Below are positions 55,354-64,000 of a stretch of 64,000 nt of DNA, one piece after another. Made by a program: the position numbers and the translations under genes. The DNA is from Chitinophaga silvatica (GTDB lineage: Bacteria; Bacteroidota; Bacteroidia; Chitinophagales; Chitinophagaceae), in assembly GCF_003419895.1 (NCBI RefSeq), contig NZ_QPMM01000006.1, positions 372,001-436,000 of the forward strand. Reading direction: 5' to 3'. The notes beneath the pieces were generated by a model. The model was not told the origin of the DNA, ran no database searches, and was given only the letters and a program-made list of their open reading frames with translations. Positions within the stretch are counted from its first letter, which is position 1; the number at the start of each line of letters is the position of its first letter.

Positions 55354-57071
55354 CGTAGCGGAAGTTGTTTCGACAGCTCCTGATACAATTCCTTAAAGTG
55401 TACTGGTTTTGTAATAAAGGCTGCTGCACCGGCTTCCAGTAATTCATCTTTTACAGTGCTAAAGGCGTCTCCGGACACAATAAGTACGGGGATGCCTTTT
55501 AGCTCTTTACTGATATTGATTTGAGTAAGCAATTCTTTTCCAGACATCCCAGGCATATTCAGATCAGAAATGACAACAGTAGGCCTGTGTTCTTTAATCA
55601 GGGTTATAGATTCGTTTGCATCGCTGCAAATAATTGGTTGAATTCCCATTTCTACCAATACTTTTCTTAATAAAGTACTACTTGGTAAGTCATCTTCAAT
55701 TACCACAGCTGTGGCTCCGAAGAAACAATTCTTGCGATATTCAAATGCATGACTGACAGATACTGCATCCGTTGCTATTTCCAGTGGAATATTAAATCTT
55801 ACAATAGTCAGATCTTCATTGTTGGGTACCAGCATTATCTTACCATCAAATAATTCTACCAGATGTTTGGTAATTGCCAGACCCAGTCCTGTGCCCTCGG
55901 AGAGCTGGCTACGGGTAGTTACAAAAGCATCAAAAATTTTATCGGAGACTTCTGGTTCTATTGCACCTTCATTCTGTATTTCAAAAACGATTAGTTGTTG
56001 ATCTGCGAAACAGCTGAACAGAACGGTAGAGTTATCCGGAGCAAATTTAACAGCATTGGAAAGTACGTTGTTAAAAATCTTTGTGAGCAATAATTTGTCG
56101 CTATTAATAGCTATAGGAAGCTGATTACAATAATTAATATTAATAGCAATCCCTCTTGAGGCGGCAAGGTAACTGTTCATTGCAACACATAGTGTAATGC
56201 ATTCTTTTAAGTTTACCGGCTCTTTTATTAAAACATAAAATTTCCCCGAATCTATACGCGACATATCCAATACATTGTTGACAATGTTTCTGGTTATATA
56301 TGAGGCGGCATACAGGTTTTCGATTTCCTGTTTTTCGTGTTGACTATAACTATTTTTACGTTGCTGTAAAAATTGAGCATTACCGAATATGGCGTTTAAC
56401 GGAGTTCTTAATTCATGAAAGGTTTCTCTCAGAAAAGCACTTTTTCGTTCGGAAACTTCTTTAAGCTGACGTTCAGATAATAGTAAAACCTGTATTTTGT
56501 TTAGGTAAGTGGCCATAATCAGCGCAATCAAAACAAAGAAAGCAGCAGAAGTGGTACCTCGCATGGTTGATTGAATAGCCGGACTAATTGCAAGAGGGGT
56601 GATAAAATGATAGCTCCGGTTAAACTGCACAGCAATACTTAGGATTACTACTAAAGCCATACAAACGACGACGATCTTTTTCTCTTGATAAACAATAAAA
56701 GTACCACTGAGGTGAAAAATAATGAGGAACAGAAAAGCACTTAAAAGTTCTGTTGAAATAGCTGCATCCAGTACGATACTCCAATAGACAGCAAAAATGC
56801 AATGAACAACAAGCATAACAAGATTAGCTTCTACATATTTCTTATAGCCATTCAGGAAAATTACGGATAAAAAACTGCAGGTTTCAATAAGCACAGGAAT
56901 AAGTATCAATAAAGATCCTGTTAATTGGTAAAAATAGGAGCCTACTCCTACTACCATAGCGCCAACAATTAAAGCAAGTGAATTAATGATCATCACTGAC
57001 TTTTTATTGGCCTGATTCTTCATGCCTTCAGTTCCTGCCAGAACGGGTTTTCCAAGAATACCTAATCTCAT
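55338..57071 (-). CDS. Hybrid sensor histidine kinase / response regulator
   Basis: 577 residues. Six or more N-terminal membrane segments (about 28-195) without a large periplasmic domain, HisKA with the phosphoacceptor H219 in FHELRTPLNA, an HATPase domain (NNVLSNAVKFAPDN; GTGLGLAITKHLVELFDG) and a C-terminal receiver with phosphoacceptor D503 in VVISDLNMPGMSG and Lys in FITKPVH. No DNA-binding output, so phosphate probably goes to a separate regulator. It is convergent with and overlaps the terpene synthase gene, so antisense effects are possible. Confidence 0.93.
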   Translation of the reverse strand: MRLGILGKPVLAGTEGMKNQANKKSVMIINSLALIVGAMVVGVGSYFYQLTGSLLILIPVLIETCSFLSVIFLNGYKKYVEANLVMLVVHCIFAVYWSIVLDAAISTELLSAFLFLIIFHLSGTFIVYQEKKIVVVCMALVVILSIAVQFNRSYHFITPLAISPAIQSTMRGTTSAAFFVLIALIMATYLNKIQVLLLSERQLKEVSERKSAFLRETFHELRTPLNAIFGNAQFLQQRKNSYSQHEKQEIENLYAASYITRNIVNNVLDMSRIDSGKFYVLIKEPVNLKECITLCVAMNSYLAASRGIAININYCNQLPIAINSDKLLLTKIFNNVLSNAVKFAPDNSTVLFSCFADQQLIVFEIQNEGAIEPEVSDKIFDAFVTTRSQLSEGTGLGLAITKHLVELFDGKIMLVPNNEDLTIVRFNIPLEIATDAVSVSHAFEYRKNCFFGATAVVIEDDLPSSTLLRKVLVEMGIQPIICSDANESITLIKEHRPTVVISDLNMPGMSGKELLTQINISKELKGIPVLIVSGDAFSTVKDELLEAGAAAFITKPVHFKELYQELSKQLPLRYAAV

Positions 57072-57372
57072 TTTGAGGGTGATTTTTTTGGAATTTTCAA
57101 ATACAATGTAGGAATCAGTAATAACGATTCTACTAAGATAGTAATTATTAAATTCATTCTTTGGGTGTCCAAATCCAATCGGTTTTCAATAAAGTGGCGA
57201 TAAGATACTAAAAATCACTAGATTAATGATTGACGATAAAGGATGAATAAAAAATGAACAGCCAATGTACCAGAAATGAACAATTGTGAATATTTTTATA
57301 TGTCTAATTATTTTTTAATTAATGATATATATCCTGGCATTGTAGGTGTATGCAAAAACAAAAAAATAAGTC
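57072..57372. other. 301-bp divergent intergenic region
   Basis: Very AT-rich, between the kinase and permease genes. No ORF, hairpin with U-run or TAnnTTTG promoter pair was recognised. Confidence 0.5.
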
Positions 57373-59769
57373 ATGCTATCCAATTATCTTAAAATAGCTA
57401 TCCGCAATCTATCCAGAAATAAGTTGTTTTCTGTTTTGAATATTATTGGATTATCTACAGGCATAGCATGTAGTGCACTGATTTATTTATGGGTAACAGA
57501 TGAAATAAATTTCGATAAGTTCCATAAAAACACGGATAGGATATTTAGGATTACTGCCCAAATAAATGAAGTAAAAGCAGCTTTGGTTCCTATTCCCCTG
57601 GCAATGGCTGTAAAAGCCTCAGAGCCGGATGTAGACCTGGCCACCCGGGTAGTGTCGCTGGAAGCAATGGTGACAGTGGGGGCTAAAAAGTATGAAGACA
57701 AACATATCCTCTATGCTGATAGCAACTTTCTGAAGGTATTCACATTTCCGATGCTGGCCGGAGAGCAAATCAATCTTACCAAACCAGGGGAAGTGTTGTT
57801 AACAGAAGCCGGTGCCCGAAAGTATTTTGGAGATCCTCAATATGCTATAGGTAAAATGCTGCATGTTGATAATGATTATTCAGGAAATGATTTAATGGTA
57901 GCAGGTATATTGACAAATGTGCCCTCTAATTCTCATTTACAATTCGATATGCTGCTGCCTATTCAATTATATGAGAAAACCATGAATCAGGCGCAGGCCT
58001 GGGGGAATTACGACGTATTTACCTACTTGCTATTAAATGGTCATTTCAATCGTTCTGCCAAAGAATTAAGTGCTTTGGAGAAACGAATAATGAGTATTCA
58101 TAAGAAAGAAGATATCACAAATACAAAAGCAACGTTAAGCCTGCAATCTCTCTCTGATATTCATTTGCATCCTGGATTAATGTTGGATGTGGAAGGAATT
58201 GGAAACAGGGAGCATGTTAATATCTTTTCTCTTGTAGCCATTTTCATTTTGCTAATAGCTTGTATAAATTTCATGAATTTGTCTACCGCTCTTTCAGGCG
58301 GCCGGGCTAAAGAAGTAGGGCTAAGAAAAGCTATTGGGGCCGAACGTTATCAACTGATTTTCCAATTCCTTACAGAAACGATGATACTGGTGTTGGTGGC
58401 ATTACTTATAGGGTTATTTCTGGCATTTGTTCTATTGCCTGTTTTTAATCAGCTTACCGGCAAAAGTATTTCTATGCATTTAATCACTTTCAGGTTTTTG
58501 TGTACCCTGGTCATTGGTGCTATTGGCATTGGTATACTTGCTGGTAGCTATCCGGCTTTTGCTTTATCCTCATTTTTGCCTGTTAAAGTACTTAAAGGTG
58601 CAAAGGCTATGAGCAATAAGGGCTCATTGTTTAGAAGCAGTCTGATTGTCACGCAATTTTCTATTGCTATTATTTTGATGATTGGAACTATAGTTGTTTA
58701 CCGCCAACTGAGTTTCATTCAAAACAGAGATATAGGATATAATAAAAATGATCTGGTATATGTTCCCATTCCTAAATTGGGTAATCTGGTTCAACATAAT
58801 CAATCACTCAGAGCTGCATTAAGTGAAAAGCTTGATATGGATAATGTTACCATTGTCAGTCACCTGCCAACAGACCTGACAACCGGAACTCAGTCGGTTT
58901 ATTGGGATGGAAAAGATCCGCAATTCCGACCGCTGTTTTCCCGGATGTGGGTAGATTATAATGTGATGAAGACGTTTAAAATGACCCTGAAAAGCGGTAG
59001 GTTCTTTAGAAAGGATGACATAGCCGATGAAAATAATTATGTTGTAAATGAAACCGCATTAAAGGTGCTGAATGTTGATGCGAATTCGGCTATAGGTAAG
59101 AAACTAACGATAGATAACAGAACTGGTGAAATTGTAGGCGTATTGAATGATTTCAACTTTAAAGCGATTCAGCAACCAATTCAACCATTGTTTATGCACA
59201 ATGCCAGTTCGGGAGATTTTAATGGTAATTCAGGATATGTAGTTGTAAGAACCCCTATTAGCAACGTAGAAAATGTAAAAGCGGAACTGCAGGTGGCATT
59301 CAATAAAACATTTGGTGATTATCCGTTTACCATGGGATTCATCAATCAGGATCTGGAGCATTTATACTATTCGGAGCAACGAATGGGTAAATTATTCAAT
59401 ATCTTTTCCGTACTGTCTATCCTTGTTTCCTGTCTGGGGCTATTCGGGCTAACAGCCTATGCAACTCAGCAACGAATCAGGGAAATTGGGATCAGAAAAG
59501 TACTTGGAGCCAGTGTAGTTAGTATTGTAGGAATGTTATCCAAGGATTTGCTGCTACTGGTGGTAATTGCCATTCTGGTATCGTTCCCGATCGCTGGTTG
59601 GGTAATGCACCAATGGTTATCGAACTTCGTTTTCCATGTTTCTTTGGATTGGTGGATCTATGCAATGGCCGGTTTTATTGCGGTTTTTGTGGCGTTTATT
59701 ACTATGAGCTTTCAGTCGATAAAAGCAGCCCGCTCAAATCCAATACAGAGTTTAAAGACAGAAGGATAA
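57373..59769 (+). CDS. MacB/FtsX-type ABC transporter permease
   Basis: 798 residues with the double FtsX layout common in Bacteroidota: an N-terminal membrane segment (LFSVLNIIGLSTGIACSALIYLW), a large periplasmic MacB_PCD domain, three membrane segments (about 285-395, e.g. VNIFSLVAIFILLIACINFMNL), a second cycle from residue about 420 (SSLIVTQFSIAIILMIGTIVVY), another periplasmic part and three C-terminal segments (IFSVLSILVSCLGLFGLTAYA; IREIGIRKVLGAS). No ATPase gene is next to it. It probably moves lipoproteins, peptides or antimicrobials with an ATPase encoded elsewhere. Confidence 0.95.
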   Translation: MLSNYLKIAIRNLSRNKLFSVLNIIGLSTGIACSALIYLWVTDEINFDKFHKNTDRIFRITAQINEVKAALVPIPLAMAVKASEPDVDLATRVVSLEAMVTVGAKKYEDKHILYADSNFLKVFTFPMLAGEQINLTKPGEVLLTEAGARKYFGDPQYAIGKMLHVDNDYSGNDLMVAGILTNVPSNSHLQFDMLLPIQLYEKTMNQAQAWGNYDVFTYLLLNGHFNRSAKELSALEKRIMSIHKKEDITNTKATLSLQSLSDIHLHPGLMLDVEGIGNREHVNIFSLVAIFILLIACINFMNLSTALSGGRAKEVGLRKAIGAERYQLIFQFLTETMILVLVALLIGLFLAFVLLPVFNQLTGKSISMHLITFRFLCTLVIGAIGIGILAGSYPAFALSSFLPVKVLKGAKAMSNKGSLFRSSLIVTQFSIAIILMIGTIVVYRQLSFIQNRDIGYNKNDLVYVPIPKLGNLVQHNQSLRAALSEKLDMDNVTIVSHLPTDLTTGTQSVYWDGKDPQFRPLFSRMWVDYNVMKTFKMTLKSGRFFRKDDIADENNYVVNETALKVLNVDANSAIGKKLTIDNRTGEIVGVLNDFNFKAIQQPIQPLFMHNASSGDFNGNSGYVVVRTPISNVENVKAELQVAFNKTFGDYPFTMGFINQDLEHLYYSEQRMGKLFNIFSVLSILVSCLGLFGLTAYATQQRIREIGIRKVLGASVVSIVGMLSKDLLLLVVIAILVSFPIAGWVMHQWLSNFVFHVSLDWWIYAMAGFIAVFVAFITMSFQSIKAARSNPIQSLKTEG

Positions 59770-59861
59770 AAATTTATAAAAAAAATATTCGTTCCAAATG
59801 TAGTGCAGTAAAGGGTTTAGGTAGATGACTTGAAAATGTAATGCGAAAAATATCAGGCAAA

Positions 59862-59894
59862 TTTGTTTTTATGTAAAACATTTTCATACATTTG
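59862..59894 (+). promoter_or_regulatory. Bacteroidota-type promoter for tRNA-Pro
   Basis: TTTG (59862-59865), 21-base spacer, TACATTTG (59887-59894). Fits the -33/-7 consensus closely; 72 bases before the tRNA. Confidence 0.88.
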
Positions 59895-59966
59895 CACTCC
59901 GCAATTGAAGCAGTGACAGGCAATAGGCCAGTCGAAAAAGCCCAAAATGCGATCGAGTATAGTTTT

Positions 59967-60040
59967 CGGGGCGTAGCGTAGCCCGGTATCGCGCCACATT
60001 TGGGATGTGGAGGCCGCAGGTTCGAATCCTGCCGCCCCGA
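59967..60040 (+). tRNA. tRNA-Pro (anticodon TGG)
   Basis: 74-nt tRNA with acceptor stem CGGGGCG/CGCCCCG, D-arm GCGTAGCCCGGTATCGC, anticodon stem CCACA/TGTGG with loop TTTGGGA (TGG) and T-arm GCAGGTTCGAATCCTGC. Discriminator A at 60040; CCA not encoded. Confidence 0.96.
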
Positions 60041-60043
60041 CTG

Positions 60044-60083
60044 AAAAGGACAGGAAAGTATTATTACTTTCCTGTCCTTTTTT
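60044..60083 (+). terminator. Terminator after tRNA-Pro
   Basis: Perfect 17-bp stem AAAAGGACAGGAAAGTA / TACTTTCCTGTCCTTTT with a TTAT loop and T-run. Confidence 0.96.
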
Positions 60084-60405
60084 ATTTACTTCCAGTCTGC
60101 CTCAATATTTCAATCAGATTCAACCACACCTCCATAGGGGAAGAATCTCGCTTCTTATATTTAGCCCTCCTAAAATTCTATCCTTGTCAAAATTTGCGTG
60201 CACTTCCGTTTAACCACAAGACATCTTTTCATATTTGATATCTAATATTCCCCGCACTAATCCTCAAAATTTTGATATTGCTCCTTTAAAAGTATTTTCA
60301 TATTTTGATTATCACTCCTATTTCTGATGTATTGAGCCAATTGCCTTGTGTATTTACAATTGTTGAGTAAGCCTAATCCCTAAACCAGTACTTAAATTTG
60401 TAACT
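60084..60405. other. 322-bp gene-free region before the aspartic protease gene
   Basis: AT-rich; no gene. TAAATTTG at 60393-60400, six bases before the ATG, is a lone -7-like element that would give a leaderless transcript. Confidence 0.45.
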
Positions 60406-61674
60406 ATGAAATCATTCAATTTTAGTGCAATTGTTTTTTCTGTGTTGCTTCTGACTCAAATAGCTGTTCAGGCCCAAAACAATTTGCCCATAATAAAGGC
60501 AACTTCCAGGGCAGTAGATGTGATTGATGGAGATGATTTCCGAAAGGGTGCCTGGGGGCTTCTGCCGGAGAAAAAGCCCGATGTGTATCATGTACTCATT
60601 CCGCATAAGCCGCACCGTGTAATGTTCCGTACCGATATTGATTCTATTGCTTTTGATACCCAATACGCTGGAGTTTACGATTTTATCATTGTTTTAAATA
60701 ACAAAGACAGTTGTTATACCCGGATTCTGGCAATGGAAAATAATTTGCTGCATTTTTCCAGTAGTAGAAAAAGTACAGAACAGAAAAGTGATACCATACC
60801 GATGACCATTGGGCGGAATGATAAGATTTTTATTAAGGCAAGTATTAATAATTCAGCTCCTTTAAATTTTCAGTTTGATTTGGGAGCAGGTGGTAGTATC
60901 ATTAAAAAAGGATCTGTTGATAAGATTAAAATGGACTTTGACGGAAAAACTTTTCTGATCAATTCTGACGGCCGCAATGAAGTACCTACCAGCAGTAAAA
61001 ATACACTGGTAGTAGGACCGATGCGCTGGGCAAATAACATTACATTGATTGTGGGTGATAATATGGACCGTGGTGAAGATGGGCTGCTGGGCAATACCTT
61101 ATTTCAGGATAAGGTAATTGAGTTGAATTACGACAGCAGTATTATGGTGATACATGATACTATGCCTGAAATTGGAGATAAGTATACCAGGCATAACATA
61201 ATTTTAGATGGAGGAGTGGTACCTTTTATACAGGCCAGCATTAAGGTAAATGGAAACTTGTATACCGATTGGTATATGTTTGATACGGGTTATTTTGGTT
61301 ACCTGAGAATTTCCTCAGATCTGTACAAAAAGCATCAGCTAAGAGATAAGGTAGAAAAGGCTTTTAGCTTGCGGGGCAACAAACTTATATTGCCTGGTTT
61401 CGAGGTGGGTGGGCATTTGTTTACCAATGTTAATGCAGTGTTGGAAAAGGCGCACCAGGATGGTAATTCAAGGGGCTTGATAGGTAACAGCCTGCTAAAA
61501 AGGTTTAATGTGTTTCTGGATAATAGGAATGGATATATTTATCTAAAGCCCAATAGCTTGTTGTATGCCCCTGATAAAGGCAATTCTTTGGGGGGCTGGA
61601 CAATTTCAATAATCTTATTGCTGATCATTTTACTTGCTGGGGTTTGGATAATCAGAAAGAAAATGTTGAAATAG
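60406..61674 (+). CDS. Retropepsin-like aspartic protease with C-terminal membrane anchor
   Basis: 422 residues. Signal peptide MKSFNFSAIVFSVLLLTQIAVQAQ. Two pepsin-like lobes are visible. Lobe 1 has FDLGAGGSIIKKG (D158; Leu instead of the usual Thr/Ser after Asp). Lobe 2 has FDTGYFGYLRIS (D293-T-G). Hydrophobic-hydrophobic-Gly motifs (GLLGNTLFQD, GLIGNSLLKRF) follow each lobe as in retropepsin-like proteins. A C-terminal membrane segment (WTISIILLLIILLAGVWII) with basic end anchors it. It is probably an envelope protease. Isolated gene. Confidence 0.82.
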   Translation: MKSFNFSAIVFSVLLLTQIAVQAQNNLPIIKATSRAVDVIDGDDFRKGAWGLLPEKKPDVYHVLIPHKPHRVMFRTDIDSIAFDTQYAGVYDFIIVLNNKDSCYTRILAMENNLLHFSSSRKSTEQKSDTIPMTIGRNDKIFIKASINNSAPLNFQFDLGAGGSIIKKGSVDKIKMDFDGKTFLINSDGRNEVPTSSKNTLVVGPMRWANNITLIVGDNMDRGEDGLLGNTLFQDKVIELNYDSSIMVIHDTMPEIGDKYTRHNIILDGGVVPFIQASIKVNGNLYTDWYMFDTGYFGYLRISSDLYKKHQLRDKVEKAFSLRGNKLILPGFEVGGHLFTNVNAVLEKAHQDGNSRGLIGNSLLKRFNVFLDNRNGYIYLKPNSLLYAPDKGNSLGGWTISIILLLIILLAGVWIIRKKMLK

Positions 61675-61737
61675 ATCTCTGGCACTTAGCGAATGTATTG
61701 TGAGGTTATGAATTGATAATTGCATAGTTGTAAGTAA

Positions 61738-61779
61738 TAAGAGAGGATATCTCAGCAGTAATTTGAGTGCCCTCTCTTA
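61738..61779 (+). terminator. Hairpin after the protease gene
   Basis: TAAGAGAGG / CCTCTCTTA arms with an inner CTCA/TGAG pairing; the downstream T-run is weak, so termination may be partial. Confidence 0.6.
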
Positions 61780-61842
61780 TTATTTCAAGAGAGAACTACA
61801 ATACCTGAAATCGCGACCCTTTTTCCTTTACATAAAAATAAA

Positions 61843-61889
61843 TTTGCGCAACCGAAAAGTTGCGCTTATATTTGCAACTGATTAGTTGC
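61843..61889 (+). promoter_or_regulatory. Promoter with two ArsR-type operators
   Basis: TTTG (61843-61846), 20-base spacer, TATATTTG (61867-61874). Two dyads overlap it: GCGCAAC/GTTGCGC (61846-61865, 6-base spacer) between the boxes and GCAACT/AGTTGC (61874-61889) just after the -7 box. All four half-sites contain GCAAC. The layout fits steric repression by the ArsR protein encoded 16 bases downstream. Confidence 0.85.
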
Positions 61890-61905
61890 TTATAAAAGGC
61901 ATACC

Positions 61906-62220
61906 ATGAGAAGAGATATATTTCAGGCAATAGCAGACCCGACGCGGAGGGCCATTTTGGTATTAATTGCATTACAGGCAATGACCCCTAATGCAATTGC
62001 GGAGCATTTTGATATGACACGGCAAGCGGTTTCGAAGCATTTGAAAATATTGACTGAATGCGAATTAGTGAAGCAGGAGCATCAGGGCCGGGAAATTTAC
62101 TATTTACTTGAAATAGAGAAAATGAAGGAAATAGATAAATGGTTAGAACAGTTCAGAAAGATTTGGGAAACACGCTTCGAGCAGCTCGATGCACTTTTAG
62201 CCACTATTAAAAAGAAATAA
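61906..62220 (+). CDS. ArsR family transcriptional regulator
   Basis: 104 residues, winged helix: [20 protein letters not shown], then [30 protein letters not shown] and the wing [11 protein letters not shown]. No metal-binding cysteine pair, so the SRPBCC-linked ArsR group with an unknown inducer. Two bases separate it from the next gene. It should repress its own promoter, which carries two GCAAC dyads. Confidence 0.95.
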   Translation: MRRDIFQAIADPTRRAILVLIALQAMTPNAIAEHFDMTRQAVSKHLKILTECELVKQEHQGREIYYLLEIEKMKEIDKWLEQFRKIWETRFEQLDALLATIKKK

Positions 62221-62222
62221 TA

Positions 62223-62732
62223 ATGAAACACAATCTGCAATTCGATTTTGTAGCAGACAAGCAAAAGAATACGCTTACCATCAGAAGAGAGTTTTTGGCT
62301 GACCGTGAATTGGTTTGGGATTGCTATACCAAAAGCGAGCTTCTTGATCAATGGTTTGCACCAGCTCCATTAACAACAAAGACTAAGTCGATGGACTTCC
62401 GCGAAGGTGGTCATTGGCATTATGCAATGGTGGAGCCTAACGGTACCGAATATTGGGGATTGACAGATTATTTGAAAATTAAACCAGTTGATTACTACAC
62501 TGCATTAGATGCTTTCAGTAATGAAGCTGGTGAAATCAATACGGCACTTCCTCGTGCAGAATGGCTGGTAACGTTTACAGACAAAGGTGAAAATGCTTTG
62601 GTGGAAACCATTGTTACCTACAAATCTCTTTCCGATCTGGAGCAGGTTATTCAAATGGGTATGGAACAGGGAATGATTGCAACATTAGAAAAACTCGATA
62701 ACCTGTTAGAAAAACTAACTGGTAGAAAATAA
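62223..62732 (+). CDS. SRPBCC (AHSA1-like) domain protein
   Basis: 169 residues with the START/AHSA1-type fold: TIRREFLADRELVWDCYTKSELLDQWFAPAPL, DFREGGHWHYAMVEPNG and a C-terminal helix (QVIQMGMEQGMIATLEKLDNLLEKL). Binds a hydrophobic ligand in an internal cavity. Ligand unknown. Second gene of the ArsR operon, 20 bases before another SRPBCC gene. Confidence 0.92.
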   Translation: MKHNLQFDFVADKQKNTLTIRREFLADRELVWDCYTKSELLDQWFAPAPLTTKTKSMDFREGGHWHYAMVEPNGTEYWGLTDYLKIKPVDYYTALDAFSNEAGEINTALPRAEWLVTFTDKGENALVETIVTYKSLSDLEQVIQMGMEQGMIATLEKLDNLLEKLTGRK

Positions 62733-62751
62733 ACCATAAAAATTATCAACT

Positions 62752-63162
62752 ATGAATAAAGTAATTGTTAATGCTACTATTAATGCAGATGTTAAGAAAG
62801 TCTGGAACTATTATACACAGCCAGAACACATAACGGAGTGGAACTTTGCCGATCCTTCCTGGCAGTGTCCTTCAGCTTCCAATGATATGAAAGTAGGCGG
62901 AAAATATTCGGCCAGAATGGAAGCAAAAGATGGGAGCTTTGGTTTTGATTTCGAAGCTACTTATAATGAGGTTGTTGATGGTGAATCATTCACCTATACA
63001 ATGCCAAATGGCCGTGAAGTAACAGTTGATTTCAAACCTGCTGGTCAGCAAACTGAAGTTATTGTAAAATTTGATCCTGAAACTGAGAACCCTATTGAAA
63101 TGCAAAAAGGTGGCTGGCAGGCAATTCTTAATAATTTCAAAAAATATGCAGAAACAAACTAA
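62752..63162 (+). CDS. SRPBCC (AHSA1-like) domain protein
   Basis: 136 residues: VNATINADVKKVWNYYTQPEHITEWNFADPSW, GGKYSARMEAKDG, and GGWQAILNNFKKYAE at the end. Same fold as the preceding gene but the two are not near-identical. Such ArsR-AHSA1 cassettes are common and of unclear role, possibly detoxifying or sensing hydrophobic compounds. Confidence 0.92.
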   Translation: MNKVIVNATINADVKKVWNYYTQPEHITEWNFADPSWQCPSASNDMKVGGKYSARMEAKDGSFGFDFEATYNEVVDGESFTYTMPNGREVTVDFKPAGQQTEVIVKFDPETENPIEMQKGGWQAILNNFKKYAETN

Positions 63163-63191
63163 TTAAGGATGTTTTATTTTGATAATTAGAG

Positions 63192-63221
63192 AAGGTATGT
63201 AGATGTCTACTTACCTTTTTT
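63192..63221. terminator. Terminator after the SRPBCC operon
   Basis: AAGGTATGTAGA / TCTACTTACCTT arms (63192-63203, 63206-63217) with one mismatch and a T-run; two-base loop in the simplest pairing. Confidence 0.8.
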
Positions 63222-63272
63222 ATTTTGATCTACTTTCCATAAACTTACTACTGAAAATGTCAAATTGAATTA

Positions 63273-64000
63273 TTATAACAAATTTTTTAAAGCTTGAATT
63301 TCTTTATCAATAGCTTTTATTTCGGCCGGAGACTGTGTAAGGGATTTCGCTTTTTGGTAGTGTGAAATGGCTAACTGTACATGATTTTCGCTATAGAGAT
63401 AACCCAGTAGTGAATGGTAGTAATAGTTATCTGAAAGATTGAGCTTCAATGCTTCCTGAATGGAAGTTTCAGCACCATATACTTTTGCATAGGCAAAAGT
63501 TCTGTTTAATGCTGTAATAGGGGAATAATCAATTAGAAGTAATTCATTGTAAAGCGATAAAATATTTTCCCATTTATTTTTATTTCCGATTGTAGTATGC
63601 CAATAGGCAATTCCTGCTTCCAGATGGTATTTAGATAGCTCGTTGCCGGTACAGGCGTTTATAATAAAATGATGTCCTTGTGTAATTAATTCCTGGTTCC
63701 ATAATGAAGTATCCTGTTGGTCGAATAAGATCAATTCTCCATCGGCATTGAGACGTGCCTGTAATCTGGAACTCTGATAACAAAGTAGGGCAAGCAGTGC
63801 ATTGGTTGCCGGTGTATTGGTAATATTATTGGTAGTAAGAATTAAGGCCAGACGTATAGCTTCAGAGCATAAATCCTGGCGAATTACCTGATTTTCAGAG
63901 GTGGATAAATACCCTTCATTAAAAAGAAGATATATGGTTGTATGTACAGCTGCTAACCTTGAAATCAGTGCTTCTTTCTCCAGTGTTTTAATCTCAAAAT
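63273..64000 (-). CDS. ECF-type RNA polymerase sigma factor with DUF6596 tail (partial, N-terminus outside window)
   Basis: The frame is open from base 64000 to the stop at 63273 (about 242 residues). The C-terminal part of ECF sigma factors of this group is recognised by VHTTIYLLFNEGYLST, then ALLALLCYQSSRLQARLNADGELILFDQQD (family hallmark near the middle) and two or three TPR-like helical repeats (AKVYGAETSIQEALKL; SLLGYLYSENHVQLAISHYQKAK). The sigma-2 and sigma-4 regions lie outside the window. An internal Met at 63734 is not the real start. Such factors usually accompany a YCII-domain gene, not seen here. Confidence 0.88.
   Translation of the reverse strand, partial: FEIKTLEKEALISRLAAVHTTIYLLFNEGYLSTSENQVIRQDLCSEAIRLALILTTNNITNTPATNALLALLCYQSSRLQARLNADGELILFDQQDTSLWNQELITQGHHFIINACTGNELSKYHLEAGIAYWHTTIGNKNKWENILSLYNELLLIDYSPITALNRTFAYAKVYGAETSIQEALKLNLSDNYYYHSLLGYLYSENHVQLAISHYQKAKSLTQSPAEIKAIDKEIQALKNLL

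Noticed and set aside
60005-60238. Plus-strand ORFs running out of tRNA-Pro
   Set aside because: They begin inside the tRNA and read through its terminator; no protein family recognised.
1-64000. CRISPR array, prophage or complete insertion sequence
   Set aside because: No regular spacer-repeat array, transposase, integrase or phage structural gene was recognised. The repeats found are palindromic and irregular.

Overview
The window looks like a chromosomal segment of a Bacteroidota soil-type bacterium, most likely Chitinophagaceae (Chitinophaga-like). This is inferred from the SecA with a long insertion-rich sequence and a SEC-C tail, paired GH92 mannosidases, the DUF6452/DUF6048 gene pair, a DUF3127 protein with an SSB-like tail, AT-rich intergenic DNA, weak Shine-Dalgarno usage, and Bacteroidota-type promoters (TTTG-N19-21-TAnnTTTG) in front of both tRNA genes. 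No ribosomal RNA, CRISPR array or complete insertion sequence was seen.

Layout. 1-4567: thioester alpha-2-macroglobulin lipoprotein on the minus strand, cut by the window edge. 4703-6727: tandem ABC ATPase and GNAT acetyltransferase. 6993-7961: a small accessory module, a Panacea/SocA antitoxin-like gene with a frameshifted partner. 8074-15145 (minus): DUF6048/DUF6452 pair, uvrA, fabF, fatty acid desaturase. 15411-21427: LacI regulator and two GH92 mannosidases separated by a 60-bp perfect inverted repeat. 21710-22899: a toxin-like C-terminal remnant followed by a leucine-rich-repeat protein. 23184-33621 (minus): a lipoprotein gene, then a seven-gene sugar locus (MFS transporter, Gfo/Idh/MocA dehydrogenase, TIM-barrel isomerase, cytochrome c, DUF1080 hydrolase, ThuA protein, and a ThuA-dehydrogenase-PKD-cytochrome-CBM fusion). 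This gene content fits the recently described redox (3-keto-glycoside) route for breaking glycosidic bonds. 34162-39908: secA, deoC, a SPOR-domain gene and an M20 amidohydrolase. 40026-42743 (minus): a Ytr-like ABC transporter operon with its GntR regulator and a matching operator. 43035-43490: nested direct and inverted repeats. 43619-51417: glyA, a sugar nucleotidyltransferase, a nitronate monooxygenase-like gene, a NatAB-like exporter, an FAD dehydrogenase and a DUF3127 gene. 51970-53403: dnaA. 53885-60040: tRNA-Ser(GCT), a class I terpene synthase, a hybrid histidine kinase, a MacB/FtsX-type permease and tRNA-Pro(TGG). 60406-64000: a retropepsin-like membrane protease, an ArsR-SRPBCC-SRPBCC operon with clear operators, and the C-terminal part of a DUF6596-type sigma factor.

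The most unusual signals are listed here. (1) The keto-sugar locus has its own covalently fused dehydrogenase/cytochrome. (2) The first GH92 has Gln where the second has the catalytic-acid Glu, so the pair may split phosphodiester-linked and ordinary mannose. (3) A family of long intergenic inverted repeats has arms that are perfectly identical within an element (50 and 60 bp) although the elements differ from one another. (4) There are two decayed toxin-like remnants beside apparently intact antitoxin or immunity-like genes.
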